Assembly: GCA_965247065.1 (NCBI GenBank) | Contig: CBDFGN010000006.1 | Span: forward strand, 1,240,001-1,304,000 | Reading direction: 5' to 3' | From: CBDFGN01 sp965247065 | Lineage (GTDB): Bacteria; Bacteroidota; Bacteroidia; Cytophagales; Cyclobacteriaceae | Length of the DNA stretch: 64,000 nt | Shown here: in pieces, positions 1 to 8,197 of the stretch | Layout of the letters: every line of letters starts with the position of its first letter | Position numbering within the stretch: position 1 is the first letter of the stretch | The notes under the pieces: model-generated | Told to the model about the DNA's origin: nothing | What the model saw: only the letters and a program-made list of their open reading frames with translations | Databases searched by the model: none | Position numbers and translations under genes: made by a program

Positions 1-441
1 AATCAATTTCTAGACCTCTATTTCAACAAGGCCTCCATGGCCAAAGCTGAAGAGCAAAAGCAGGCCGGTATAGAATACCTTGAGAAGAATAAAACCAATG
101 AAGGTATCATAATTCTTCCTAGTGGACTCCAATACGAAATCATCAACCAGGGCGATGGCGAAAAGCCCGGCCCGAATGACCGGGTAACCACTCATTACCA
201 TGGGACCACTATTGATGGGGAAGTTTTTGATAGTTCAGTTGAGCGAGACGAACCCGCGACATTTCCTGTTGGAGGAGTGATTAAGGGCTGGCAGGAGGCA
301 CTCCAGCTTATGGCTGTAGGTTCAAAATGGAGGCTCTTCGTACCTTCAGATTTGGCTTATGGTGCGCGAGGCGCTGGTCCAAAAATAGGCCCTCATGCTG
401 CGCTGATATTTGAAGTTGAGCTCCTGTCAATTGAAAGGTAG
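1..441 (+). CDS. FKBP-type peptidyl-prolyl cis-trans isomerase (5' partial)
   Basis: Catalyses cis-trans isomerisation of prolyl bonds, probably as a folding factor in the envelope. The frame is open from the first base of the window, so the gene begins upstream and the ATG at 37 is probably internal. The visible N-terminal part is helical and charged (KAEEQKQAGIEYLEKNK), as in the dimerisation region of Mip/FklB-type FKBPs. A complete FKBP domain follows, with THYHGT, GEVFDSS, GVIKGWQEAL and the C-terminal LIFEVELL strand. The stop is at 439-441. FkpA/FklB type is likely, but the signal peptide, if any, lies outside the window. Confidence 0.93.
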   Translation, partial: NQFLDLYFNKASMAKAEEQKQAGIEYLEKNKTNEGIIILPSGLQYEIINQGDGEKPGPNDRVTTHYHGTTIDGEVFDSSVERDEPATFPVGGVIKGWQEALQLMAVGSKWRLFVPSDLAYGARGAGPKIGPHAALIFEVELLSIER

Positions 442-584
442 GGGAAGCACTTGACTTAGGACCCTGGCCTAGGTTCACGGCTGCCGGGTCAGATTCCTCG
501 AACCGCAGCATCACCCAAACGGGTCGCGTAGTATCGGGCGGGCTGGTTAGATCCCGTCCGGGTGAAACTTGTAGCATAGTACTT

Positions 585-2609
585 CTACAATTTCGCGGCG
601 AGCTCGGTTCCTTGCTTGATGGCCACCTTGGCGTCCAGTTCTTGAGCTGCATAGGCCCCCCCGGCGATGTGCACCGGAAACCCCCTTGACAGAAGACCTT
701 GATGAAGTTCTCTGGAAGGCTCCTGGCCAGCACAAATAACCACGTTGTCAACTTCAAGCAGCCTGTGCTCTCCGTTGGTCGTGATGTGAAGTCCTTCATT
801 GTCAATTTTTCGGTATTGAACTCCCGAGATCATCTTTATATGCCGTTTCTTCAAGCTAGTCCGGTGAATCCAACCGGTGGTTTTCCCAAGGTTAGCTCCA
901 TGTTTCCCCCTGGATCTCTTGAGCAGGTAAATTTGACGATTTGCAGGTTTGTGATTTTCAGGCATCAACCCACCAGGCTTGGTATAGCTCATATCGACCC
1001 CCCACTCGCGCATAAATGCTTTTACACTCAAGCTTGAAGATTCTCCGTTTTGGCTTAGATACTCGGCGACATCAAAACCGATTCCACCGGCCCCTATAAT
1101 GGCTATAGAATTACCCACTTTCTGGTGATGCATTAGCACCTCGACGTAATTAAGGACCATCGGATGGTCCTCACCTTCGATCTTGGCTCTTCGCGGGTAG
1201 ACCCCGGTGCAAATTATGACCTCATCAAAACTGTGGCCGATGATGTCGCTTACCTGAACTTTATGATTAAGGTGCAAGTGAACACCAGTCAGCTCAATTT
1301 GCCTACGATAGTATCGCAGGGTCTCACTGAACTCCTCCTTACCCGGGATTTGCTTGGCCATGTTGAATTGACCCCCAATAATATTGTTTGCTTCTAAGAG
1401 ATGTACTTCATGCCCACGCAAGGCGGCAACGGTGGAAGCAGCAAGACCAGAAGGACCTGCGCCAACCACTGCTATACGCTTCTTTTCTTGAACGGGTTGG
1501 TAGTTGAGTTCAGTTTCAAAACAGGCCCTCGGATTGACCATGCAGGTACTGATCTTACGATTGAACGTGTGATCAAGGCAAGCCTGATTGCAGGCGATGC
1601 AGGTGTTTATCTCGTCAGACCGGCTCTGCATAGCTTTCAAAACGAATTCAGGGTCAGCTAAGAAAGGGCGGGCCATAGAGATCATATCGGCGTGACCTTC
1701 AGCCAGAATTTTCTCACCTATCTCAGGCGTATTGATCCTGTTTACCGTTACCAGGGGGATGCCCACTTTGCCCATTAATCTTTTGGTCACCCAACTAAAT
1801 CCTGCTCTCGGAACCATGGTCCCGATAGTAGGGATCCTGGCTTCGTGCCAGCCGATACCCGTATTAATGATGCTGGCACCGACTTTCTCTATTTGCTTGG
1901 CCAAAATCTCCACGTCGTTCCATGAATTCCCATCTTCTACCAGGTCTAACATAGACAATCGGTAAACAATAATAAATTCCATCCCTACTGCCTTTCTGGT
2001 CTGCTCTATGATTTCGATGGGAAATCTCATTCTGTTTTCCAAAGAGCCGCCCCATTTGTCGGTTCTTTGATTGGTTCGGGCAACCAGGAATTGATTGATA
2101 AGGTAGCCTTCCGAACCCATGATCTCTACCCCGTCGTATCCCGCCTCCCGGGCTCGGATAGCGCAATTGACGAAAGCATTGATAGTACCGTCAACTCCCT
2201 TGCCGCTGAGCTTCCAGGGCTTGAATGGTGAGATGGGTGATCGAATACCAGAGGGCGAAACTGCAAAAGGATGGTATCCGTACCTCCCGGCGTGCAGAAT
2301 CTGCATACAGATCTTGCCACCTTCCTCGTGGACAGCTTGCGTGATCAGTTTGTGTTGGCCGGTTTCTTTTCGGCTGGTGAGTTTGGCCGACATCGGTGCA
2401 ACCCAGCCTGCGCGGTTTGGGGCTATTCCGCCAGAGATGATCAGGCCAGCTTGCCCTCTTGCTCGTTCCCCGAAATAGGCTGCTAGTCGTTTGAATCCAC
2501 CCTTGGCTTCTTCGAGACCGGTGTGCATGGAACCCATAACAACCCGGTTCTTTAACGTGGTAAAGCCCAAGTCCAGCGGGGACAAAAGATTGGGATAAGG
2601 GGTAGGCAC
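585..2609 (-). CDS. NADH:flavin oxidoreductase / 2,4-dienoyl-CoA reductase-like (FadH type)
   Basis: 674-residue flavoenzyme of the Old Yellow Enzyme/FadH class, expected to reduce conjugated C=C bonds using FMN, FAD and a 4Fe-4S cluster. Residues about 1-330 form the OYE TIM barrel (LHAGRYGYHP; GYLINQFLVARTNQRTDKWG). The cluster motif CIACNQAC followed 11 residues later by Cys lies near 335-355. Two dinucleotide-binding motifs follow: GAGPSG near 380 and GAGGIG near 500. The start codon is GTG, and length and domain order match full FadH. A peroxiredoxin lies 136 bp upstream on the same strand. The natural substrate (dienoyl-CoA or another enone) cannot be told from sequence. Confidence 0.9.
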   Translation of the reverse strand: MPTPYPNLLSPLDLGFTTLKNRVVMGSMHTGLEEAKGGFKRLAAYFGERARGQAGLIISGGIAPNRAGWVAPMSAKLTSRKETGQHKLITQAVHEEGGKICMQILHAGRYGYHPFAVSPSGIRSPISPFKPWKLSGKGVDGTINAFVNCAIRAREAGYDGVEIMGSEGYLINQFLVARTNQRTDKWGGSLENRMRFPIEIIEQTRKAVGMEFIIVYRLSMLDLVEDGNSWNDVEILAKQIEKVGASIINTGIGWHEARIPTIGTMVPRAGFSWVTKRLMGKVGIPLVTVNRINTPEIGEKILAEGHADMISMARPFLADPEFVLKAMQSRSDEINTCIACNQACLDHTFNRKISTCMVNPRACFETELNYQPVQEKKRIAVVGAGPSGLAASTVAALRGHEVHLLEANNIIGGQFNMAKQIPGKEEFSETLRYYRRQIELTGVHLHLNHKVQVSDIIGHSFDEVIICTGVYPRRAKIEGEDHPMVLNYVEVLMHHQKVGNSIAIIGAGGIGFDVAEYLSQNGESSSLSVKAFMREWGVDMSYTKPGGLMPENHKPANRQIYLLKRSRGKHGANLGKTTGWIHRTSLKKRHIKMISGVQYRKIDNEGLHITTNGEHRLLEVDNVVICAGQEPSRELHQGLLSRGFPVHIAGGAYAAQELDAKVAIKQGTELAAKL

Positions 2610-2745
2610 TTGTTTCCGATCGCGTTGGATTCGTCAAGTCAGGCGAAAATTGAGGAAGTTCCTGATGGGGCAGCTAAAACTAGGTTGAAACGCCCTGCAT
2701 CAAGCCTAAGCCCACCACCGTCGCTACTCCGTGACCCCCTACCTG

Positions 2746-3381
2746 TTATCGATTCGGCTGCGGAGTCATTCGCAAATAGTTCCTTAATTTGGTATAGCCC
2801 TTGGGAAACTTCTGGTCGGCTTCTTCATCCGCAATAGCCGGAAGGATCACACAGTCATCGCCTTCTTCCCAGTCAACTGGTGTCGCAACACTTTCATAGG
2901 CCGTCAACTGAAGTGAGTCGATCACTCGCAGAATCTCGTGAAAGTTGCGGCCAGTCGAAGCCGGATAGGTTAGAGTCAGTTTGATCTTCTTGTCTGGGCC
3001 GATCACAAAAACCGACCTCACTGTAGCCTTTTCGGAGGCATTGGGATGGATCATATCATACAACTCAGCTACTTCCCGGTTTTCGTCGGCAATTATAGGG
3101 AAGTTCACTTTGGTATTTTGGGTATCATTAATATCCTTAACCCATTCATGGTGGGAATCCAATGGATCAACACTGACCGCCATTACTTTTACGTTTCTCT
3201 TTTCGAAATCGCCTTTTAGTTGGGCGGTTCGTCCCAGTTCGGTGGTACACACAGGGGTGAAATCCGCCGGATGGGAATAAAGAACTCCCCAGCCGTCGCC
3301 AAGCCAACTATGAAAACTTATGGTTCCCTCGGTTGTTTCTGCTTGAAAATCTGGGGCTTCATCGCCTAGTCGTAGACTCAT
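2746..3381 (-). CDS. Peroxiredoxin, 1-Cys Prx6 type
   Basis: Cytosolic thiol peroxidase reducing hydrogen peroxide and organic hydroperoxides. The peroxidatic cysteine is Cys45 in the motif PADFTPVCTTELG; the following Arg and the VSVDPLDSHHEWVKDI segment are typical of the Prx6/AhpC-TSA family. Length (211 residues) is normal for a Prx6 protein with its C-terminal dimerisation domain. There is no signal peptide. It is transcribed toward the FadH-like gene and may share a transcript with it; a link to oxidative stress is inferred from family only. Confidence 0.95.
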   Translation of the reverse strand: MSLRLGDEAPDFQAETTEGTISFHSWLGDGWGVLYSHPADFTPVCTTELGRTAQLKGDFEKRNVKVMAVSVDPLDSHHEWVKDINDTQNTKVNFPIIADENREVAELYDMIHPNASEKATVRSVFVIGPDKKIKLTLTYPASTGRNFHEILRVIDSLQLTAYESVATPVDWEEGDDCVILPAIADEEADQKFPKGYTKLRNYLRMTPQPNR

Positions 3382-3779
3382 GTCTTGAAGTAGTTTAGTG
3401 GTTTTACATTTGATTTAATAATGATATGTACGACCAGGACTCCTACTGGATTCGTTGGATTAGAAAAAAACACCCCACTAGCCCGGTAGGATCTTGTCGC
3501 CGATAATTGTAGTCATTTTGTAAAAGTGAAGGTTGACGTAAGTTAATGTTTTAGTCAACCAGAATGGCGATAAGATGAGAAAACATCAAACACGATTGGT
3601 GATGCTTAAGTACCCAACTTGGGTTGGGTTATGAGCCACATCACTTGCCTGAATGACATAAATCTATGAAATTGCTTATTCTTATAAGGCTTTTTTGCAC
3701 CATTGCCGCCTGTCAAAAATCCGGATTTGTACAAATTCATCAGGATGTTTATCGTAGTGTTAAATAGTTAAGAGGCGGG
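3382..3779. other. Intergenic stretch, mostly without recognisable genes
   Basis: 398 bases between two divergent transcription units. No RNA gene is recognised. The only coding-like feature is a 33-codon reading frame with a lipoprotein-like start at 3666-3767, listed separately. The region should hold the promoters for both the peroxiredoxin and the sigma factor, but I could not single out a convincing -33/-7 Bacteroidota promoter. Confidence 0.5.
3666..3767 (+). CDS. Possible lipoprotein start remnant, 33 aa
   Basis: A short ATG-to-stop frame encodes MKLLILIRLFCTIAACQKSG and 13 more residues: a positive start, a hydrophobic stretch and a lipobox-like TIAAC. It ends 12 bases before the sigma-factor start. 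It is too short to be a normal lipoprotein, so it is either a tiny exported peptide or the surviving 5' end of a deleted lipoprotein gene, as seen elsewhere in this window. No homology is recognised. Confidence 0.3.
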   Translation: MKLLILIRLFCTIAACQKSGFVQIHQDVYRSVK

Positions 3780-4328
3780 ATGGGCGAGCCACGACAATTG
3801 ACCCTGGTCAAGATCATTAAGGACTACGGCACCAAACTTTCCCGATTTATCCGGGCGCCAAAGTCAGCTCCGAGGAAGAGGCCGAAGACATTCTCCAGGA
3901 CATATGGTATCAACTCAGCGCGTTTGTGGATCTGGATGATATCGATAGCATTAGCGGATGGCTATTTCGCGTTGCCCGAAACAGGATTGTGGACAAATAC
4001 CGTAAGAAAGAAGAACACTTCTCTGGAAGATCTGTTGTTTGAGGAGGACGGTGGCCTGGACTTCTCAGAATTTCTGGTAAGCGAGGATGCTTCGGCCGAG
4101 GAGGAATACTTCAAAGATCTGTTCTGGGACGAGCTGAACCAGGCCTTGAATGAGTTGCCGGAAAATCAAAAAAATGCTTTTGTCTGGAACGAAATTGACG
4201 GAATGACCTTGCAAGAAATAGCCGACAAAACTGGGCAAAAACTCAAAACCATAATTTCGAGAAAAAGATATGCTGTGAAGCATCTCAAGGAGCACCTGAG
4301 GTTTTTATATGAAGATTTAAACAGTTGA
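3780..4328 (+). pseudogene. ECF-type RNA polymerase sigma factor, two compensating frameshifts
   Basis: Directs RNA polymerase to alternative promoters. The nominal 182-residue product has sigma region 4 intact (LPENQKNAFVWNEIDGMTLQ, EIADKTG, then a recognition helix), but its middle is out of frame. Reading the frame of base 3854 instead gives a good region 2: EAEDILQDIWYQL, DSISGWLFRVARNRIVDKYR. One base is therefore missing near 3854 (in CCGGG) and one extra base lies at about 4004-4016 in the AAG-rich run. The ends agree with family expectation; only the 50-residue core is scrambled as read. It is followed with almost no gap by two small membrane-protein genes. Either a consensus error or a damaged gene. 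Confidence 0.82.
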
Positions 4329-4331
4329 CTT

Positions 4332-4673
4332 ATGAGCCCATTTTATCGTTCCCGATTCAGAAACAAAATATTTAAGGTTTTGGGATTCCTAATCCTGGCG
4401 GGACTACTACTTCCGTCCGCCGTGATGTGGTTGTGGAACTTCGCTCTGGCGCCTTCAGTGGAAGGTCTGAACCCGGTGAATTTCTGGCAAGCCGCGGGCT
4501 TGTTGATTCTGAGCCGCATCCTTTTAGGCGGATTCGGATTCAGGCCCAGGGGTCCATTCGGAAACAGGTCCCATTTTTGGAGAAGAAAGTGGAAAAAAAT
4601 GTCAGATGAAGAGCGAACCAAGTTCAAGGCAGAATGGAAAAAAAGGTGTGGACCCGGAGAAAAACCCGCTTGA
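4332..4673 (+). CDS. Small membrane protein with MSDEER tail, 113 aa
   Basis: Unrecognised family. Starts three bases after the sigma-factor stop, so the two are probably co-translated. Residues about 13-35 (VLGFLILAGLLLPSAVMWLW) and 50-67 are hydrophobic and likely cross the membrane. The C-terminus is basic and charged and contains MSDEERTKFKAEWKKRCG. That tail resembles MSDEDYTQFKERFGSHCRG in the next gene, which suggests two related proteins. Given its position behind an ECF sigma factor, it may be an anti-sigma or sensory partner; this is inference from context. Confidence 0.7.
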   Translation: MSPFYRSRFRNKIFKVLGFLILAGLLLPSAVMWLWNFALAPSVEGLNPVNFWQAAGLLILSRILLGGFGFRPRGPFGNRSHFWRRKWKKMSDEERTKFKAEWKKRCGPGEKPA

Positions 4674-4780
4674 GCTGCGATTCGCGAGATCTAAGGAGCA
4701 GTTTTAAAAAATGTCAAGCCATTTTAGAGTAATTCCAGGGCCCGGTCGTCTTCTAAACTAAAACTCAAAATTCTAGTAAA

Positions 4781-5059
4781 ATGACGACACAAATGTTAAA
4801 AACGATTTTGGTAGGCGCAGCAATTGGAACTGCCCTGTTCTTTATGCCCTTCTTTGTTTTGAAGGTGTTGATCTTTGTCCTGATCATAGGAATGCTATTC
4901 AGGTTATTCGGACGTCGCCGATGGGGAGGCCCTGCGGGATGGGCTTATGCAGACAAGATTCGCCAAATGAGCGATGAGGACTACACCCAATTTAAGGAAC
5001 GCTTCGGAAGTCACTGTCGTGGGTTCCGCGAAGAAAGTGAAGTTAAAAACTCTAAATAA
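4781..5059 (+). CDS. Small membrane protein with MSDED tail, 92 aa
   Basis: Unrecognised family. Two closely spaced hydrophobic segments (residues about 5-22 and 24-44) form a membrane hairpin, then RRRW and a soluble tail with MSDEDYTQFKERFGSHC. The tail motif is shared with the 113-residue protein just upstream. It lies 107 bases after that gene and 8 bases before the His-rich peptide gene. The paired Cys and His residues in the tail could bind metal, but this is speculation from composition. Confidence 0.65.
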   Translation: MTTQMLKTILVGAAIGTALFFMPFFVLKVLIFVLIIGMLFRLFGRRRWGGPAGWAYADKIRQMSDEDYTQFKERFGSHCRGFREESEVKNSK

Positions 5060-5067
5060 GATCAGTC

Positions 5068-5271
5068 ATGAAAAGAAGTTCAAGATTAATAGTTGGTTTG
5101 GCTGCAGCAGCCATAACCTTTGGCAGTTTAGCTGCATTTATGGGTACAGACCACTGGAATTACGACCGAGGGTACTATCATCATAATAGGCACCATCATT
5201 GGGATGGATGCGATCATCCTCATTCTTGGGATGGGGAGGCCGAACAAATCCAAGAGGAGCAGGGAGGATAA
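5068..5271 (+). CDS. His-rich small exported protein, 67 aa
   Basis: Starts with a good Sec signal (MKRSSRLIVGLAAAAITFG). The mature part is short and very rich in His, Asp, Tyr and Trp: DHWNYDRGYYHHNRHHHWD, then GCDHPHSWD. About ten His in 45 residues suggests binding of zinc, nickel or copper in the periplasm; this rests on composition alone. It is the last gene of the sigma/membrane-protein cassette and is followed by a strong hairpin. Confidence 0.65.
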   Translation: MKRSSRLIVGLAAAAITFGSLAAFMGTDHWNYDRGYYHHNRHHHWDGCDHPHSWDGEAEQIQEEQGG

Positions 5272-5279
5272 GCAATACA

Positions 5280-5309
5280 GGCCACAGCAAAAAATTCACT
5301 GCTGTGGCC
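5280..5309 (+). terminator. Hairpin terminator after the His-rich gene
   Basis: GGCCACAGCA at 5280-5289 pairs perfectly with TGCTGTGGCC at 5300-5309 around a 10-base A/T-rich loop. It sits eight bases after the stop of the His-rich peptide gene. The downstream T tract is weak (TTC), so it may act as a transcript-end stabiliser as much as an intrinsic terminator. Confidence 0.65.
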
Positions 5310-5590
5310 TTCACCACAGTCGGGCATTGAATTACCATTTTGGAAAGATGCAATTTAGCGGGAGAGAACATTCCTGAAGAGCTTCGAAACGCCACATTTT
5401 CTTTTCACTGCAAAGAAAAAGCAGATAACTTCTTTTTTTCAGTTTTGGCCTTTGATCGGTCGGGTACAACTAATTCACTTCAACCAAGTTGTAACGGCTA
5501 TCGCCACCTCCATCCAAATCAAGCCTATGGATAGTAGATCATTTATTGTTTTGCCCAAAAAATTCAGATTAAAATCTAGTTGACTAATGA

Positions 5591-5932
5591 AGTGACAAGC
5601 CTTACGATGAAAACTTCAAAGGCCTTAATCTGGCCATATGGGCCGTTCCTGGCAAGCCCCATTTAGGCGTTGGGGGAGCCATAGACTTGGCAGCCGGAGC
5701 CAAAAAACTAGTAATCACCCTGACCCAGCTGGATAAATCGGGCAACTCCAAGATCGTTCCGAGTTGTACTTTGCCCCTAACTGCGAAGCAGGTTGTGCAT
5801 ACGATCATAACTGACCGGGCTGTCTTCCAAATTATGAACCGGGAGCTTCATCTGATCGAAATCATGCCAGGAAGCTCTTTGGAGGAAGTCGCGGCTAAAA
5901 CGGAAGTCCGGTTTTTAGAGAAGCTAGGATGA
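5591..5932 (+). pseudogene. scoB: 3-oxoacid CoA-transferase subunit B, 5'-truncated fragment
   Basis: The open frame encodes only the C-terminal ~110 residues of the roughly 215-residue B subunit of succinyl-CoA:3-ketoacid CoA-transferase. Diagnostic segments are VPGKPHLGVGGAIDLAAGAK, SGNSKIVPSCTLPLTAKQVV, ITDRAVFQ and IMPGSSLEEVAAKTE. The frame has a stop at 5588-5590, with no start codon or N-terminal half before it. An ATG at 5687 is inside the domain. The catalytic Glu region of the subunit should lie in the missing half, so no active enzyme is expected. No A-subunit gene is present. Confidence 0.85.
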
Positions 5933-5969
5933 TCATTGAGCGATACCCGTCACTGGAATTACCAGCGGC

Positions 5970-6875
5970 CTAGGCACCAATTTCGGTGATAAAGAGCAGT
6001 TTCAAAGCCATTTCCACTTTCTCCTGCTCAATCCATTCTTTGGCTAGTTTATGTAATTCATCCAGGCGATCTGGTTGTTCTGTTATATTCTTCCACAGCG
6101 AATCAACAATTGGGTCTTCCAATAGGGCTCGAAGCGAGGTCTCATCAGGAACCCCGGATAGATTTCCGAGTTTTCCAAGATTGTTTCCGCTCAGAATGTT
6201 GCTATTCTGTGCGTGAAATGGAAGCTTATCAATCCCGATTCCCAGCGGATGCATTGGCTTTCCAACCTCAAACAACGATTGACCAAACGCCCGGGTGTAC
6301 CAATTCGCTCCCATCCGGCCCACCAAGTCAAGGCCCGTGGTATCCAGATTTGAATCCTTGTCCAGGAAATCCTCATTGATATGGATCATAGCGACTCTGC
6401 AAACCACCAAATTGCCCGCACCCCCTTGATCGCCCAGTTCCATAACATCGTCTACCGTGCACTCAAATGCAACCGGAGATTCTTCAACCCTGGGCGGCCG
6501 CACTTTTTGACTGGCAACTTCGTGCAAGCCGGCTTTAAGGAACTCATTGGTCTTGCTGGGGTACTCACTACTGGAAAGAGACACCTGCTCAACTATGGAG
6601 TAGGTCACAACATTTATCACCGCCTCTGGCACTTCTTTTATGTTGTCATAGGTGTCCTTTGTGGTGCCGTCCCTGCCCCTGCGAGATGGTGAAAAGACCA
6701 TAATAGGGGGATTGGAGCTAAAGGCGTTGAAGAAACTGAAGGGACTTAAGTTTACATTTCCCTGGCTATCAATTGTGCTGGCAAGTGCAATAGCGCGCGG
6801 TGCTACTGCTGCCAGCAGGTAAGAGTGAAGCTCAGGAATTCTTAAAGCCTCCGGTTTGATCGACCTGAATTTCAT
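5970..6875 (-). CDS. Flavin reductase-like FMN-binding protein
   Basis: 301-residue protein of the flavin-reductase-like split-barrel family (PF01613 type). Residues about 20-200 hold the FMN-binding barrel: AAVAPRAIALAST, NLSPFSFFNAFSSNPPIMVF, and ESPVAFECTVDDV. Its C-terminal ~100 residues are helical and charged. It begins 11 bases after the stop of the fumarylacetoacetase remnant on the same strand. In Bacteroidota such genes often sit with homogentisate/fumarylacetoacetate genes, so a role next to tyrosine breakdown is inferred; the reaction is unknown. Confidence 0.85.
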   Translation of the reverse strand: MKFRSIKPEALRIPELHSYLLAAVAPRAIALASTIDSQGNVNLSPFSFFNAFSSNPPIMVFSPSRRGRDGTTKDTYDNIKEVPEAVINVVTYSIVEQVSLSSSEYPSKTNEFLKAGLHEVASQKVRPPRVEESPVAFECTVDDVMELGDQGGAGNLVVCRVAMIHINEDFLDKDSNLDTTGLDLVGRMGANWYTRAFGQSLFEVGKPMHPLGIGIDKLPFHAQNSNILSGNNLGKLGNLSGVPDETSLRALLEDPIVDSLWKNITEQPDRLDELHKLAKEWIEQEKVEMALKLLFITEIGA

Positions 6876-6886
6876 AAGCTGATTGT

Positions 6887-7470
6887 TTAGTGGGGCAATA
6901 TTTGAGTTCGAACCTCTCCAAAGCCTACTCTGACATCCTGTTTCTGGCTGTAGGCTCTCATTACCATCGTATCATGATCGTGAATGAATGATCCCGTTGC
7001 GCCATCATTAAGGGTCAGGTGTTTTGTTCCAGACCATGCCAACTCGAGCATAGATTCACAGGAATCCGATTCCGGACCGCTAATGGTCCCGGAAGCCATC
7101 AAATCGCCAACACGCATGTTGCACACATTTACGGTGTGATGCGCTATTTGCTGAGACATATTCCAGTAAAGATGCCTGGACGTGGAAACAAACCGAGGTT
7201 TTCACCCCGTCCACCTTCTCAATTATCACTTCAAGAGAAATATCGTAATTATTTGATCCTGAATATTTTAAATATGTAAGAACTTCGGGTTCTTGGGTTG
7301 GGCCATCCAGCCTAAAGGGTTCTAGCGCTTCGATTGGTACGATCCTCTAGAACACTGTCACCTACAGCACAGCCAACCCTTCTAACCTCGGCACCTGGCG
7401 AAAATATTCCTAGCGACAGGTTGTGCCTGGAAAAATCGGAACTTGACGCTATTGGAAGCCAACTTTTCAT
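6887..7470 (-). pseudogene. fahA: Fumarylacetoacetase with internal deletion and frameshift
   Basis: Last enzyme of tyrosine/homogentisate degradation in its intact form (about 420 residues). From ATG 7468-7470 the frame gives a normal N-terminus: MKSWLPIASSSDF, NLSLGIFSPG, RRVGCAVGDSVLED. At about 7345 it jumps into the C-terminal domain: IEALEPFRLDGPTQEPEVLT, NNYDISLEVIIEKVDGVK, then, after a one-base T insertion near 7186, SRHLYWNMSQQIAHHTVN and GDLMASGTISGPE. About 190 residues including much of the metal site are missing. The product cannot be active. The order fah then flavin reductase is preserved. Confidence 0.87.
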
Positions 7471-7621
7471 AGGTCAATCTTAACCAAATAAGACCTAAAC
7501 AGCATTCAATTTTAATATAGATTTCGGGGAACTACCTGAATGTTGCACTAGAATTTCCGTTAGGTCCTACGCAACCATTTTTTTGTAGAACTTGTATTAA
7601 AGTTTAAACACGGCAGATACT

Positions 7622-8197
7622 TTGACCACCGCCCACCCACAAGATCTTTCGAAACTGATCAGAGGTTGCACACGTAGAGACCGTGCTAGCCAGAAAGCCC
7701 TCTATAAGCATTTTTATTCACTGGCGATGGGCATTTGCTCACGTTACTCCCAAAATCGAGAGGATGCAAAAGAGGTTCTGAATGACGGGTTTATGAAGGT
7801 TTTCACTCATATCCGGAAATATGACGTCAACCGGCCTTTCACAAGCTGGTTTAGCAAAATACTAGTCAATACGGCTATCAATCACTACAAGAAGAATTTG
7901 AAATATCAACTCCATCAGGAATTGACTATGGCAAAATCATTGAAACAAGAAGAGGATGTTTTGAGTGGCATCTCTTATCAGGAAGTCCTTGCAATGGTCC
8001 AGGAGCTTCCAGCGGCGTATCGCATGGTATTTAACCTGTTTGTAATCGAAGGTTATAAACACAGGGAAATAGCCCAGCAACTGGGCATTACCACAGGAAC
8101 CTCGAAATCAAATCTGTCCCGGGCTAAAGAACACCTAAGGGTCGTGTTAAAAGATTATTTTGAGCTAGAAAACAATGTCCAAAAAGAGGAAAGATAA
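7622..8197 (+). CDS. ECF-type RNA polymerase sigma factor
   Basis: 191-residue sigma-70-family factor. Region 2 is at about 20-85 (ALYKHFYSLAMGICSRYSQN, DAKEVLNDGFMKVF, FTSWFSKILVNTAINHYKK) and region 4 at about 125-180 (LPAAYRMVFNLFVIEGYKHR, EIAQQLGITTGTSKSNLSRA). The start shown is TTG, with no better ATG nearby; the Met at the GICSRY segment is already inside region 2. It overlaps the following gene by 23 bases, which implies translational coupling and suggests the next product is its regulator. Confidence 0.88.
   Translation: MTTAHPQDLSKLIRGCTRRDRASQKALYKHFYSLAMGICSRYSQNREDAKEVLNDGFMKVFTHIRKYDVNRPFTSWFSKILVNTAINHYKKNLKYQLHQELTMAKSLKQEEDVLSGISYQEVLAMVQELPAAYRMVFNLFVIEGYKHREIAQQLGITTGTSKSNLSRAKEHLRVVLKDYFELENNVQKEER

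Noticed and set aside
308..805. 165-codon minus-strand frame overlapping the FKBP and FadH-like genes
   Set aside because: It is a shadow of two strong genes in other frames; only its middle (about 460-560) lies in a gap and shows no recognisable domain.
2191..2637. 148-codon minus-strand frame within the FadH-like gene
   Set aside because: Out of frame with a well-supported TIM-barrel coding sequence and without family features.
5340..5534. 64-codon plus-strand frame after the hairpin
   Set aside because: No signal peptide, motif or neighbour support; composition looks random.
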